Positions 1 through 11,415 of a stretch of DNA of 64,000 nt are shown here, piece after piece. Numbering within the stretch: the first letter of the stretch is position 1; each line of letters starts with the position of its first letter. The notes under the pieces were generated by a model that did no database searches, was not told where the DNA came from, and saw nothing but the letters and a program-made list of their open reading frames with translations. This stretch comes from Ligula intestinalis (lineage: Eukaryota; Platyhelminthes; Cestoda; Diphyllobothriidea; Diphyllobothriidae). Made by a program: the position numbers and the translations under genes. The stretch lies in NCBI GenBank assembly GCA_036362985.1, contig JAYGXS010000007.1:3846359-3910358 (forward strand). The letters run 5' to 3'.

Positions 1-414
1 NNNNNNNNNNNNNNNNNNNNNNNNNNNNNNNNNNNNNNNNNNNNNNNNNNNNNNNNNNNNNNNNNNNNNNNNNNNNNNNNNNNNNNNNNNNNNNNNNNNN
101 NNNNNNNNNNNNNNNNNNNNNNNNNNNNNNNNNNNNNNNNNNNNNNNNNNNNNNNNNNNNNNNNNNNNNNNNNNNNNNNNNNNNNNNNNNNNNNNNNNNN
201 NNNNNNNNNNNNNNNNNNNNNNNNNNNNNNNNNNNNNNNNNNNNNNNNNNNNNNNNNNNNNNNNNNNNNNNNNNNNNNNNNNNNNNNNNNNNNNNNNNNN
301 NNNNNNNNNNNNNNNNNNNNNNNNNNNNNNNNNNNNNNNNNNNNNNNNNNNNNNNNNNNNNNNNNNNNNNNNNNNNNNNNNNNNNNNNNNNNNNNNNNNN
401 NNNNNNNNNNNNNN
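1..414. other. assembly gap
   Basis: All N. It removes the 3' end of the SF3B2 gene, whose coding sequence runs straight into it from the right. Confidence 0.99.
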
Positions 415-686
415 TCGCCTGGCTCCTCAGCTACGTCCACTGGGCCACTGGTAGGTGGTGGAGGAGGAACGCCAGCGACATTGCCGCCATTGCCAAACAC
501 GTCGCCGTAAATGGGTCGGCCGAGTTCGTCAACTGGTGGCTTGCCCCAGCCGCCTGGGTGGTAACCAAAAGCACAGCCGCTGGGGATGGGCGCATTAAGG
601 CCGGGAATTATAATGTTGGGATAGGAGGGTGGGGGGCCATAGCGCTGCATTGCGATAAGCCATGGAGGAGGGTATCGGTCGGCATT
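415..686 (-). CDS. SF3B2: SF3B2 exon, C-terminal part (truncated by gap)
   Basis: Fourth visible exon of the SF3B2 gene, read leftwards. The acceptor is a pyrimidine-rich run ending in AG at 688-687. The exon opens NADRYPPPWLIAMQRYGPPP and continues with NAPIPSGCAFGYHPGGWGKP, PVDELGRPIYGDVFGNGG, a short proline run (PPPPPPT) and an acidic stretch before the gap. PPWLIAMQRYGPPPSYPN and GGWGKPPVDE are near-invariant in SF3B2 (PSP domain region). It joins in phase to the exon ending at 1481. Only the acidic C-terminal tail is missing. Confidence 0.93.
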
Positions 687-1480
687 CTGGAGGAAAGAAC
701 AGTCACATTTGTTGGTAGTTCATATATAGATGATCCGGATATAACCGAAAATATTAGTGGCATAGTCGTACAAGGGCAGTTGAGGCTTCTTTACTGAACG
801 TTGAAAAGAGTATGCACTTGTGACGAGTGTCATAGAACGCATAAAAGCATGCAGCAATCTAAAGGACGTAGACTTATGACTTTAGGGTCCTTGAGTCGTT
901 TCTGGCTAAGTCATTCAGACTGAGAAAAACGGGTGTTTAACCCGCACTGAACAGAAGATATTATAAAACTACAATTTCCTTAATGTTAAAATTTCTCAAG
1001 AAGCACTAGTCTACGATCGACACTCCTCAACCCTCCTTAAGTGTGTACGTAAAAGATAGTAACGTCTGGGGGGGACTTTTAAACCGCCAAGTGGAGTCTG
1101 TGTCGTAGTTTAAATTTTACTGAGCGATCCACTTATCCTGTGCCGTTTTGGGTACCTTTCAACTGATGGTGGAGTAGCTAGGAAGGCATAGCTGGCTGCT
1201 TAATCAGTCAAATCAGTTCAAAACTGTGATACTAGTCCGTATTTTTCGATACAGCATGTATAACCCTCACGCATCTTTTTGGCAGCCTGTCTGTGCATTA
1301 CGGGTATGCAGGCGCTGGAGAATATGATATGTTTAAAAGCATTTACCGAATATAATTCAGTAGTAATTAATATTTAATAAATTGTGAGGTTGAGGTCCGT
1401 GTGATGGCGGACTTCGAGGTAAGCTTAGTTGGGCCTGTGCACTTTCACTATCATTTAAAGAGGGCAAAATAAACACATAC
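687..1480 (-). other. SF3B2 intron
   Basis: Intron with donor GTATGTG at 1480 and acceptor at 688-687. No other gene or repeat was recognised inside it. Confidence 0.85.
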
Positions 1481-1720
1481 CGGTCCCACGGGCAAGCCGA
1501 GAGCATTGCGTAGTTCCTCGGATAGCGCGCCAGGCTTCTTCTCCTTCAGCTTCACTTCAAACTCCTTGCCCTCGTAGTAAAGATCACCGTGCTGCGTGAG
1601 TTTCGGCCTAGTCTGGTATTTGAAGAAGGCGTCATGAAGCTTCTGGTAGTCAATGTCCACCTTGCCCATTTTAGGTCGGATCTTCTCACGCATTTTCGTT
1701 TTAAGGGTCTTGTCACTCTC
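1481..1720 (-). CDS. SF3B2: SF3B2 exon with DUF382/PSP-proximal core
   Basis: The exon follows the acceptor TTTCCTCTAG (1730-1721). It codes ESDKTLKTKMREKIRPKMGK, then VDIDYQKLHDAFFKYQTRPK, then HGDLYYEGKEFEVKLKEKKP, ending GLPVGP before the donor GTATGT. This is the most conserved SF3B2 segment (DUF382), the part of the SF3b complex that contacts U2 snRNP and SF3B4. Both boundaries are in phase with the neighbouring exons. No frameshift or stop is seen, so the gene looks functional. Confidence 0.95.
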
Positions 1721-3645
1721 CTAGAGGAAAATAAGACAGAATAGAAAAGACCGTATAGTCTGGTAGAAAGAACACAAAAGTAACAGGTCAGTAGTGACCT
1801 GGAAAAAAAACGGCCCGACGATTTCTTGCTATTTGATGAGTCTAGAGCAGGTATAATGAGCTTTTTTCTTCGGTGAACTACTAAATATCGAAAGTTAAAG
1901 AACCCCCTCGAGATCCTGTAGGTCGACCCTGAACTAGACTTATCATTGTTGTAATGTTGCCAACAGGCAAGATTTGTACCGCCCCAGAGGCTTTGATTCA
2001 ATCCTCCAAGGCGAACAAGGAGAAGCAAGACAACAAGAAAAGGAAGTCTTGATTGTGTCCCTAGTACGGGTATTTAGGCAAGCAAGCTTTATAAGATCGG
2101 ACGAATCAATTTTTCCTCGAGCGAGTAGCGACTCGATCGGAAATCTGATTGCTTCGTCCCTATGGTTGACCTCTAACCGGCAGCCTCACGTAATGTTAGC
2201 TCCATGAAGGCCTAGCATGCATGCGAGCCTTTGTGTTTGTATGTGTGTGCGGACAGATAGCGTGGCGCGAGTGTCTCACCTGGGCTGCATGTACACATGT
2301 CTGCTAGGATGGCTCCTAACAATCAGCTGTTCCGAATAGCGCAAAATTCCGTTTAACTGGTCCCAGATAAGCGGCAGAATGACAACGACGAGTCTTCGAT
2401 CCCCCAGCCATTGGGTAGCGCCTCAACCCCTAAGGCGGCGATGATGTATGAAGTCTCGTCTGATTCTGGACAGCATTCTCCATGAACAATCACTGAAAAA
2501 GCTTGTGACCCCTTTATAGATGTAACCACGCCTGTCAGTACAGACGTTTCATAATCACCACCGAATACTTGTCCTATCTGTAGATCGCTCTACAATCCGC
2601 CATTTTTGAAGACGCCGGGTAGACCGCAGACAACTCTGGATTCTCCTATTATGTCCCCATTTCTATCTGGCATCACTTCCCTGCTTGCTTTCCCTGGTTC
2701 TGGAAAGTCCAAGACCAATAACCGGAGATCAGACAACTACCTCCCGTATTTTTTGACAGGCCGCGTCGCAACAGGTCAGCAACAGATCTTTTCCCTGTCG
2801 CCACTGAAGTGGCGGTATCACCACCGTAATCTTAGACTGGACGATGCAGAACGCGTTTAAGCCACCTCCTTAGCCGTCTTTCTTTGCCGGCAAGAGGTTT
2901 TCTAACGATTTTGTTGCGGTGAGTGTGCGTGTGTCTTATTATCCAACGACCTTTAATTTCGTCCACCACCCACGTGCGCAGCTTTTGAGCACCACTTAAA
3001 GGAAAGCAGGAAAGTCTTATACCATTCTGCGATCTTGTTCATCTGAAACAATACCATGTATTCAGCTTACTCAACGTACAGGTACTCCGCGCTCTGGTAC
3101 AAAGAACAATCTGGGCTGGCGTGTGTCGCATATCATGCCTAAACTGCCCTTGCAACAGCACGGGTCAGACTGAACGCATGCTTGGAAGACGCACAAACTG
3201 GCTGCACGACGGGGCAACTGGATACCCAGACCTATGAGATCAAATTCGCGGTCGAGAAGCTAATCGCCCACGTCGGAGACAAGAACAACTGAGAGGGGAT
3301 TAGGGTCTGAGCCTTGGGTTCGAACTCAATCCATCGACGTGTCGATTTTGTACTAACATACAGAGCCTTGCGCGGTTACCTCCAAACTTGTGTCACTGAG
3401 CGTTGATTGGCTCATTTCCTTTTGTTGCTACTAATTCTGACGTTAGATACCTGCATGAATTTGAAAGCTCCAAATAATAAACAATTGTTTCATTACTCGA
3501 TCAATCTTATTTTTTTACCCGACGCTTATATATTCAGAAGTAGGTACAAGAGTATTTTTAAATAAATTGCATGTGGGGGGTGATAGGATGCATTTTTGCG
3601 GTTAAGTAACACAGAGGATGTGATCGCCGGAACAAGAATTTTATA

Positions 3646-3688
3646 CGTTTGACGTTTCGAAATCCTCCACGGATCTATCATCAGAGAC
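3646..3688 (-). repeat. family-B hammerhead repeat, copy B1
   Basis: Read on the minus strand, TTGTCT precedes an intact CTGATGA core. A weak hairpin with ATCC/GGAT arms follows, then GAAACGTC and an A/T-rich tail with TTCTTGTTCC. The order is that of a hammerhead ribozyme (core box 1, stem II, GAAA, ACGU stem III, cleavage C). Stem I is weakened by one mismatch (AAACG against TGTCT). It is probably an inactive old copy. Confidence 0.55.
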
Positions 3689-4351
3689 AACAGCAGGAAG
3701 GGTAATTCATACACGGGAGTTGCAGTATTTATAGGAAATAGCCATTATGCTACTGCATAGTTATGATAATTAACGGGACCCCAGTTCAACCCTGCCCAGT
3801 CCATATTCGTTGCTGAGGCTCAGTTTGGGCAAAGCAATTAACCATTCGGGGAACGCACAGGCCAACGTGCCGTCTAACGCCAGCGCCAGGGAGTCAAGTG
3901 GCCGAGCAATCATCACGCCCAAGTCCAACACGGGTGATAAGAGTACAGCAGGTCACGACCCGCACACCGGCCGTAAAGCAATTAGCGCACAAGCGGCCAA
4001 CTATCCTCGATAGGGGGGGAACCGTTAATGGTTATAGGTATGCAGTAGCGTAGCGACTGGGAACCACAGCAGACGCGTCAACGTTGCGTTCCCACTCGCC
4101 CTCACGGCGGTCAAGGTTTGCTACACCAAACCTCCCTACGGTGGATCTATCTCCTCTCCTCTCCATCTGCGTTTTTGATGACGGAACAGCCCCCCGACCA
4201 TGCTGCTCCTCCTCGCCGCCGCCGGGATTGAGGCCCACCCGGCGGGACTCTTGATCTAACAAAGGCTACTGGCCAGCCAGCAGGCCAGCATAACGACTGT
4301 ACCCTATAAATACTGCAACTCCCTGTGTATGAATTAACCGTGTCTGCCATT

Positions 4352-4395
4352 GCATTTGATGATGAATCCGCGACGGGTTTAGAAACGTCTTGCGA
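4352..4395 (+). repeat. family-B hammerhead repeat, copy B2
   Basis: Contains TTGATGATGAATCCG, CGACGGGTTTA, GAAACGTC and then TTGCGAATAAAATTCTTGTT. It aligns with copies at 43005 and 44356, but core base C3 is changed to T and stem II has lost pairs, so cleavage is unlikely. The AATAAA after the cleavage position is shared with the other family-B copies. Confidence 0.5.
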
Positions 4396-4851
4396 ATAAA
4401 ATTCTTGTTTCAGCTGCTTCTTCCCAATTACTTGCTGGGGCTGGCCATTTCGCTTATAATGACATAAATCATAACTCCAAAGAGGCGACCCGTCGCAGCT
4501 AGGAACAACGATGGATCTCCTATAGGACGGAGAAAAGTGATTTGTGCGAGGCGTTGCTCCTGAAAGCAGTCAGCACAAAATATTGGATACTATCCAACTA
4601 GCTCCAAGGACCGGGGACTGCGCAATAATTTCGGCAAATAATCGAGCACAAAACAACTTAGCTAAAAGTTCCCCTGATGATAGCAAAATCATCAATTTTT
4701 ATATAGGCCACAAGGCCTCACCTACAGTCTCTACCAAGATTCTTAGGGAGAGTGTTCCTCCGACCACAGAAACGGTCATTGGCGAAAAAAGATGTAATAA
4801 AGTGCATGGTCCAGCAAAAAAACCACTCATTTTAAGATGAAACAGACTCAC

Positions 4852-5370
4852 CTTCTCCGTAATGGCTTGCCTCATTTCCATAATGCCGGTGCGCGCAATG
4901 AATTCAGGCAGACGAAATGGTGGTTTTTCGAAACCACGTTTTCCTTGCAGGTACTTGCGTTTAGCACACCAGTGTTTCGGCACCGGCACTGTGTTGCGAT
5001 AGGACTTGAGGTAGACCAGGAGGAGAGGGTCGCGCGCGCACACGTCCCACATCTCGACCACGTCGGGTCGCGTCACAGCTTGCTTCAGACTGGCCACGCT
5101 GGGCCGGTTAAGCTGTTTCAGTTTCTTTTTGCTCAGCGGCGCAGACGCGTCTCCCTCCTCCTTCTTGCTCTCGTGGGCGGCTGCGACCGCGGCCGCGTGG
5201 GCACTGACTTTGGCTGCTGCCTCCTCGGCCAACAGGGCGGCAGTACGCGCCTTCAGGTTGATGTCCGGATGACTGATGGACTTGGAGGTGGTCGCGGAGG
5301 CGCTGCCGGCGGAACCGTCGGCAGCTCCTTCGTCCCCTTCGGCCTTTATCGTCTCGTCCTCAAACACCAG
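4852..5370 (-). CDS. SF3B2: SF3B2 exon, central part
   Basis: The exon opens after CTCCCCTCAG with LVFEDETIKAEGDEG, runs through an Ala/Glu-rich low-complexity segment, then SKKKLKQLNRPSVASLKQ, TRPDVVEMWDVCARDPLL, VPVPKHWCAKRKYLQGKR and IEKPPF-like GFEKPPFRLPEFIARTGI, ending MRQAITEK at the donor. The KKLK..NR..VA.LKQ and PVP.HWC.KRKYLQGKRG motifs identify SF3B2, a subunit of SF3b in the U2 snRNP that helps fix the branch-point region during splicing. The plus-strand 213-codon frame over the same DNA is a shadow. Confidence 0.95.
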
Positions 5371-6184
5371 CTGAGGGGAGAGAAAGAGATAGTAGGAGAC
5401 TACTGCTGGGAGGATGCTAGCTATATCAGAATAACATTCTCCGTAGAGAGGGGATTAAGTTGGGGACCAGTGAGGTAAAAGCCAGTACAGTGGGGAAGGA
5501 TAGGATACCATGATCATGTGTATTCACCAATCGTTCAAACAAAAATCAGTGCGATTCGCCCGGACTCCACATTGCCTTATAGTGAGCAATAAATTAGGTT
5601 ATCAGACTAAGTAGGAAACTGCGAACTCGAAGGGTGTGCTTGATAACGGCAACTTTTCAACTGAAAGTTCCGCAATTGCGACTAACTTTGTTAATTTTGC
5701 CAACCCGGTTGAGGCCCAACAGGTTTAGATGCGCCAAACAAATCCTACGACGGAGGGTTTAAACAGCTGAAGCACAGTCACACCTAACGTAGGAGTATGA
5801 AAAATTAACCTATGGAATTAAGTCAGAAGTGGAGGGCGGTGGGCGAGACGGTCTTCAGTGTTTGGCGATGTTACTGCAACTGATGGTTGAGCTGGCAATC
5901 GTAGAAAACTGAATGCACTGGTTCATGGCAAAGTGGACTCAAGGAGCTACTAAACCAGCAAAAGGGCACACGCACACTAATTCGGTAGGATGCTCTTAAG
6001 TTTCCCATGCCCTGGACAAACTCTTGGACCTTTAAAATCCGAATTTAGGACACTGCCATACTACGTTGAGTTCTGTTTCATGAACTTGGCACACCAACCG
6101 CCTGAGTAATGACCTGCTCACGTTTTGGGTTATATACTTTCCCAGACGGAGATAAGGATATTTAATACGCGGTCTTCAAGTTAC
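5371..6184 (-). other. SF3B2 intron
   Basis: Donor GTAACTTG at 6184, acceptor ending at 5371. Nothing else was recognised in it. Confidence 0.8.
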
Positions 6185-6462
6185 CTTAAATCTTTCGAAG
6201 GCGCCCTTGAGCTCGAACACGGGAAGGTCTTCGTCTTCATCGTCACTAGACTTCTGGCTTGACGTCTTACTGGAAAACTCCAAGCTGCTTAGAGTTTCGT
6301 CAGGATTTGTTTGCTTTCTTCTTTGTTTTGCCGCCTTCTTCTTTGACCTCTTTTTTCTATTTCTTTCCTGCTGTCGAGTAAGGAAGCGCTGACCAGATTC
6401 ACTTAGACCGTCGCCATCAGCAGGTTCTGGATTTTCCAGAATGGCCATTCTGACGCAGTCTG
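6185..6462 (-). CDS. SF3B2: SF3B2 exon, basic segment (5'-most exon found)
   Basis: Follows a strong acceptor (TTTCCTTTTTCGTAG, AG at 6464-6463). It codes MAILENPEPADGDGLSESGQ, QQERNRKKRSKKKAAKQRRK, a serine/acidic patch (SSQKSSDDEDEDLP) and FELKGAFERFK before the donor. Human SF3B2 has the same order: a basic KNRKRRNRKK-like stretch, then an F..F-type helix before the conserved core. The Met at 6446-6444 could be the start, but SF3B2 proteins usually have several hundred residues before this point. More 5' exons to the right are therefore likely; none was recognised. Confidence 0.85.
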
Positions 6463-7060
6463 CTACGAAAAAGGAAAGCATAAAAACGTATAAAATGTTC
6501 ACTAAGAGGGATATTCTTAAGTCATAATTCCGCGGGCGTAACCTACAAATTGATGTTGTATAACGCTCAAAAAAACACGCGAAATAGAAGTAAGAACCCG
6601 TTAAGGCTTGTATTGTTCTATGTTCTTTTTTCAGTCAGCAACACGCTGATAGCCTAAATAGAGCTTTCTGAGACGATGCAGAATCGATGCGCAACATAGC
6701 TATTCAGTACTCCGATTGACTGGGCTGACAGCCCCGTTTAAGTAAATGAGCCATGACGGGTTTCTAGTTATATTACACTTACGCTTAAAAGGACCAGGCA
6801 GACAGTCACCTTTCAGGAACATTTCTGCACTTCAACCCGGACTGACCATGATTTCGATCGTGAGAAGGAATAGGAATAGGGATGGAATTGAATTGAATAT
6901 TCAAAGGACTCGTGCTAAGTCAGTCAAACTCGCTACCCGCAGTTAACACTAGTTAAAGGAAATCGACTTCCCTTAAAAAGCCTTTTTTGTGGGTCGCAAG
7001 TTCCTCTGTCGTTAAATTTTGTACGTCTTCTATAAGCAGTTGTTTTTTATGGTACCCGGA
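6463..7060. other. no recognisable gene
   Basis: Presumed 5' intron or upstream region of SF3B2. Open frames are short and match nothing I recognise. Confidence 0.5.
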
Positions 7061-7359
7061 TAGAAAAACGCTAGCGCCGCGCTAAGTCACCTAGCAACGG
7101 CGCACTATTCTGTCCCTTTGTTGCGCGCAAGCATAGATTTGCCCCCAGGCGACATGCAAGAAGCGTTACTAGTCGGCGTCACCCCCTGTGACAAGGGGGA
7201 TACCATCCCCCTCTAGATGGCGTAGGCATCCCGCGGTCGAAATCTGGGCCAAGTTTGATCTAGTCTATGCAGACAAAAGCTTCAGACCCTGTGACAAGTG
7301 CAAGTGGGGGGAATAATCACGTGCACGCAGAGTAGTGCGGTAGCGCTAGCGTTTTTCTA
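7061..7359. mobile_element. MITE with terminal inverted repeats and TA flanks
   Basis: The left end reads TAGAAAAACGCTAGCGC and the right end is its exact reverse complement, GCGCTAGCGTTTTTCTA. The arms match without error for at least 17 bp, and TA sits at both edges, as in Tc1/mariner-type target duplication. The interior (about 270 bp) has no open frame and contains GC-rich hairpins such as CCCCCTGTGACAAGGGGG. This is the pattern of a non-autonomous DNA transposon. No transposase source is seen in the window. Confidence 0.75.
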
Positions 7360-7360
7360 T

Positions 7361-7734
7361 TAGGGTATTTTATGTTCACGACAAAGATTTAATGCTTTGG
7401 AGGAAACCGTGCGCTAAACTAGTCTAAAAAGACCGTGTAAACATATGATTAATCAACAAACTAACATGGGAACTACCAAATTGCCGTTTATTATTTACCT
7501 CTAGACAAATCAAACGGTCAAAAACCAGCAGGGTACCGGGGACACAACGTGTTTGAGCAGACTAAATCGTAAAGCCCGCTTGATGCCGGCCCGTCTCAAT
7601 TCGCGAATATGTCCGTGAGATCCGAAGTCATGTGTTATGCCAGTGGATTAAAAAGCATCAATCATTGCATTTGCTCTAAGGTGATGGAAATGATAATAAT
7701 GAAGGAGAGAATAAAGTTCGTTGAGGAGAACAAT
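7361..7734. other. no recognisable feature
   Basis: Unique-looking sequence between the MITE and a LINE fragment. Confidence 0.5.
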
Positions 7735-8190
7735 TAACTCTCAGGGCTCCAATGTGGCATCAGACAGAACATTATTGCCTTTCCAGCCCGTTCTTCTTGA
7801 CTAGGCTCGCGTGCTGCATGAAGATGGTAAAGTTGAATTCATCTTCACTGTGTCTGACAGAAGCTAAACACGCTTAACAGGAGCTGTTTGTAATTAAACG
7901 GAGATTCATCCGTATCGACTCTTCATGAAAGCTTATGGAGCGTTGGTTCTGTCCTACTTGGAATATAGCGTCCAGACTTGGCGTGTGCACTTAAAACGAG
8001 TGCAGGTGAGAGCTTCAAAGAAAGTCAAGAATCTGGGGCACCTGTCTTACGGAGACAGATTGGCTGAATTAGATATGATTCCTCTCAATTGTATGCAATT
8101 ACGTGGTGACCTCACTGAAACTTACCAAACTTTCAAAGGCCGTAAGTGTGCCTTAGAATTTGCTGAAAAACTGTGCTGCATATAAGGAAC
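7735..8190 (+). pseudogene. LINE reverse-transcriptase fragment (internally deleted)
   Basis: The first part (7735-7870) matches at DNA level the fragment at 26370 (CTCTCAGGGCTCCAA...CAGACAGAAC), the LQHGFRQ region of a reverse transcriptase. The sequence then jumps to the C-terminal thumb: LSYLEYSVQTWRVHLKRVQV, RASKKVKNLGHLSYGDRLAE, LDMIPLNCMQLRGDLTETYQ. The RT catalytic core is deleted. It is a dead copy of the same Jockey/CR1-type family as 26370-27440. Confidence 0.75.
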
Positions 8191-8199
8191 GTAATTTCA

Positions 8200-9245
8200 G
8201 TGGCGAGAGTTTTCGACTGGCTCAAATAAATGTTAACTCTGAACTGTCTTATGTACTGTTGTGAAAGTTAAACGTTTTTGCAAATTTTTGAATATTACTG
8301 GGGAGCTAAAGGGCAAAAAAGTCTTTCCTTAATAAGGTGACTTAAAATTTCATAAAGGAAGAGTTTTTGACTTTGAAAGAAGTTCGGTGCCTAAATCACA
8401 TACTTTGATATCTATTATGCCCTCAAGAGATCAGCAATTATTTTTTTCCCCGAAAGTGAGAGAATACGATATTTAGGAGGATTGCGTTTGGCAGTCTGAC
8501 AGAACGGTTAGTTTGGCATTGGAGTTTTGTAAAACCTTATGCCACGCATAGGACAGTGGACCAAAACATCGCAAAAAGAACATTGGATTCGGTAAGATGA
8601 AAGTATTGCGTGCTTTGCCACAGCCTACAAACACTGTCACGAATGGAAGCGAAAATGCGAGCACCAGATCCCTCTTGGAAATAAAATGGTGGTTTGACCA
8701 CCGGAAGCGCGCAAGGGAGACATGATAAGATGGCGTGAGCATGGACCAATCAAAAGTGCCACCCCCTCTCCTCCATTTACTCGTAGCCAACGTTTGCTGC
8801 TTTCTCAGTTTCTCTGACGATGGCCTCTTGTGTGGAGCCGAAATAAAGACAACAATAAGTTTTATTTGTAAAGCACATCTTCGGTGCTCAGAATGATAAC
8901 ATGCCGTTCCAGAGATTGCATATTCTTCTCCTCTATAAAAGAACCTGTGACAGGCGTATTTGCTTCTATGCGTGGTATTTTATATGTCTGGGCTTTCGGC
9001 TTTGTACAGGAGCCATCTTCGGGGAAAATGAGCATGAAGCAATAATTTGCTTGCTGTTGAAGTTCCGCTACGAGGCAAGGGACTGCAAAGAGAGTGCGGG
9101 GAGGGCGTTGCATTCATAATAAGGTTGAGTCAATTCACGCGAAGTCTCACGTCATCGTCACGGTATGCGACCTTGGAGAGGAACTCTGCCGCGCGATATG
9201 TTCGCGCGAGCGAAGGGCGTGATGGCAGCAAGGTATATCGAAGCT
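8200..9245. other. no recognisable gene
   Basis: Several overlapping short frames on both strands, none with a recognisable domain or splice structure. Confidence 0.45.
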
Positions 9246-9650
9246 AGTTCAGTTCAGTTTTATTGAAGGAAAGATAGGCAAACGCATTTGAGCTACTATT
9301 CATGATATAGTTGCTGAAAAACGCAAAGATACCATACAAAAATGCCAACGGTGGCTGTTCGTATGGTTGCAGATAAAAGTTAGCAGTAGTCAGTTTATAA
9401 GGAATAGTGAACATACATTACCACTCGCTCATTGTGAGTACTTTAATCAAATAATTATAGTACCTCGGTCCATGGGCAACATCAATGACGCGAGATATTA
9501 GATTGGAGGAAGTCAGAAAAGAGAGCAGACACTGAAAATCTCCTTGCGCAGTTCTCGGAAACTAATGAGGTTTCAAATGCGATTTAGGGTCTTTTGAGGA
9601 GAAAAAACTATCGCTCGTGGGAAGAAATGCACACGATATGGGAGCATCCT
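9246..9650 (-). repeat. non-LTR element 3'-end repeat, copy 1
   Basis: Begins beside a GTTCA microsatellite, followed by TTTTATTGAAGGAAAGATAGGCAAACGC. The same arrangement (AAGTC repeats, then TTTATCAAAGGAAATATAGGCAAACACC) occurs at 46646. The two copies also share GAGCAGACA.TGAAAA about 270 bp further on. A short tandem repeat next to the conserved end is typical of CR1/RTE-type LINE 3' termini, here pointing leftwards. No coding part was recognised. Confidence 0.55.
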
Positions 9651-10039
9651 ACCTAGAAGTATGTTAAGGTGGGACAGGGGAGCCGTACAGTTATGGGCAC
9701 ACGGAGAAAGGTGTCTTAGAGGTCTCGAGATCCTCGAGGTGCCGGGGCTGCGACCATAGTACTCCCTTGCCGATTTCCGAGGCCATCCTCAACGCTTCGA
9801 AAACAGGAGAATTCGCCACAATCGCTAATAACCGGTGGTGGTCGATATATATTGGCTGCATTCATATGTGATGAATTTGATGCAGTGAATAATTTCATGA
9901 ATAAATATTGCTCAAACGAAGCAAATAATACTATAAGAATACAATATTTCTTTCGCCAACAGTAATACCACAGCAGTCAGCTGCTCTTAGAGTGAGCACT
10001 TCTCTAATAATCTAGCTTCTTTTAAAGATTTCAAGGGAA

Positions 10040-11415
10040 GCGGTCAGAATATCAGCCGGGGGCAGAGCATTCCAAGCTTCAACCACTCTATTACAAAAGA
10101 AAAACTTTCTTATGTTTTGTCTGAAACTGTTAAGCGTTATTTGAGTGGATGACTTCCTAAGTTCGCAGTTGTTACTAACTCAAAGAAGTTGCCAGGTGAA
10201 AGAAAGCAGGTCTGACCGCGCATTATAAGAATTTTTTGTATCAGATCACGACGTAACTGCCTGTAACTCAAAGGAAATCGATCGAGATTAGTCAAACGTG
10301 TTTCAAAGGGCACTGATCCCTGTCCGGTCGCAAGTTTATTTGCACGCCTTTGAACCTTGTCCAGGGAATTTAGGTTTTGCTCGGTCAAGGGTCTCCATGC
10401 TTGGATGGCGAAATCCAGTTTCAGCCGCACAAATGTTCCAAAGACCTTAACAAAGCTGTCTTTATCCAAGACAAAGGAAGCACTTTTGACAAGATAAACG
10501 ACGGACATCGCAGACTTAGCTACTTCTGCCCATTGCAGCGAGGGTTCAAGCGACGTCATGATACACAATCCCAAATGTTTCTGCACGTCCACTCCTTGCA
10601 GTTGGAGGCCATCTAGGCTGTAAACCATGAGATTATAAGAGCTGGGTCGGCCAGCTCGTAGGATACAGCACTTTTTCTCATTAAACGGCAAAAGCCAGTC
10701 TTTAGACCAACTTTGAAGACAGTTTAGGTTTACTTGTAAAGGCTCTTCGTCAGCTGCATTTCTGATGACTTTCCAAATCTTTATATCATTGCTAAACATA
10801 GCGATGCCACAATCCAGTTCAAGGACGCATTCGTTGACATACATGATGAGCAGTATAAATCCAAGGACACAGCCTTCGGGAACACAGCTTTTGAAGGCAC
10901 ACTCTGACGACTGATGGTCATTGACATGGACAGTTTGACAGCGGCTGGGTTAAAATCTTCGAATACACCTCAGGATATTTCCTCATGCACCTGAGTTTGT
11001 GCAGAAGTCGTTGATGTGGGACACTGTCGATTGCCTTCTTGTGGTCGAAACAGAATAACTGAAGTGGATTTCCTCCATCAATTGCTCGGGTCCAACGTTT
11101 CAAACAACAGAGCAAGTGCGTCACGCAGGAACTGCCTCTGTGGAATCCATGCTGCACATCTGATATTAGGTTATGCTGCTCTAGGAAACACATCAGCTCT
11201 CGCTTTACGATTTTTTCTATAATTTTGCAACAGATCAAAGAAAGGCTGATTGTCCTATAATTGTTTGTGGAAACCTTTCTTTTGCCTTTATGCAGCGATG
11301 TGATCCGTGCAGAATTCCACTCTTTGGGTAAGCAACCAGCTTCAAACGAGTTATCGAAAAGCATAGGAGGCGGTTTGGCTAGATCCTCAGCAAGTTCTTT
11401 CGATAATTTTGGGTA
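10040..11415 (-). pseudogene. LINE reverse transcriptase, decayed Jockey/CR1-type copy
   Basis: Read leftwards from 11415: KLSKELAEDLAKPPPMLF, ITSLHKGKRKVSTNNYRTIS, LEQHNLISDVQHGFHRGSSC, HKKAIDSVPHQRLLHKL, then after damage MYVNECVLELDCGIAMF, LQSWSKDWLLPFNEKKC and VFGTFVRLKLDFAIQAWRPL, ending VVEAWNALPPADILTASLEI. The catalytic box reads FSND instead of F.DD, and the second conserved motif reads DHKKAIDS. There is a frame break near 10850-10915. It is the same family as 37278-40875 and non-functional. Confidence 0.88.

Larger units (their letters stand above)
1721..4851 (-). other. SF3B2 intron (3.1 kb)
   Basis: Donor GTGAGTCTG at 4851-4843, acceptor at 1722-1721. It carries two decayed family-B hammerhead repeats, at 3646-3688 (minus) and 4352-4395 (plus). 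The rest shows no recognisable gene. Confidence 0.85.

Noticed and set aside
1552..2028. 158-codon minus-strand frame
   Set aside because: Overlaps the SF3B2 exon in another frame and continues into its intron.
4837..5478. 213-codon plus-strand frame
   Set aside because: It is antisense to the SF3B2 exon at 4852-5370, whose minus-strand product is clearly conserved.
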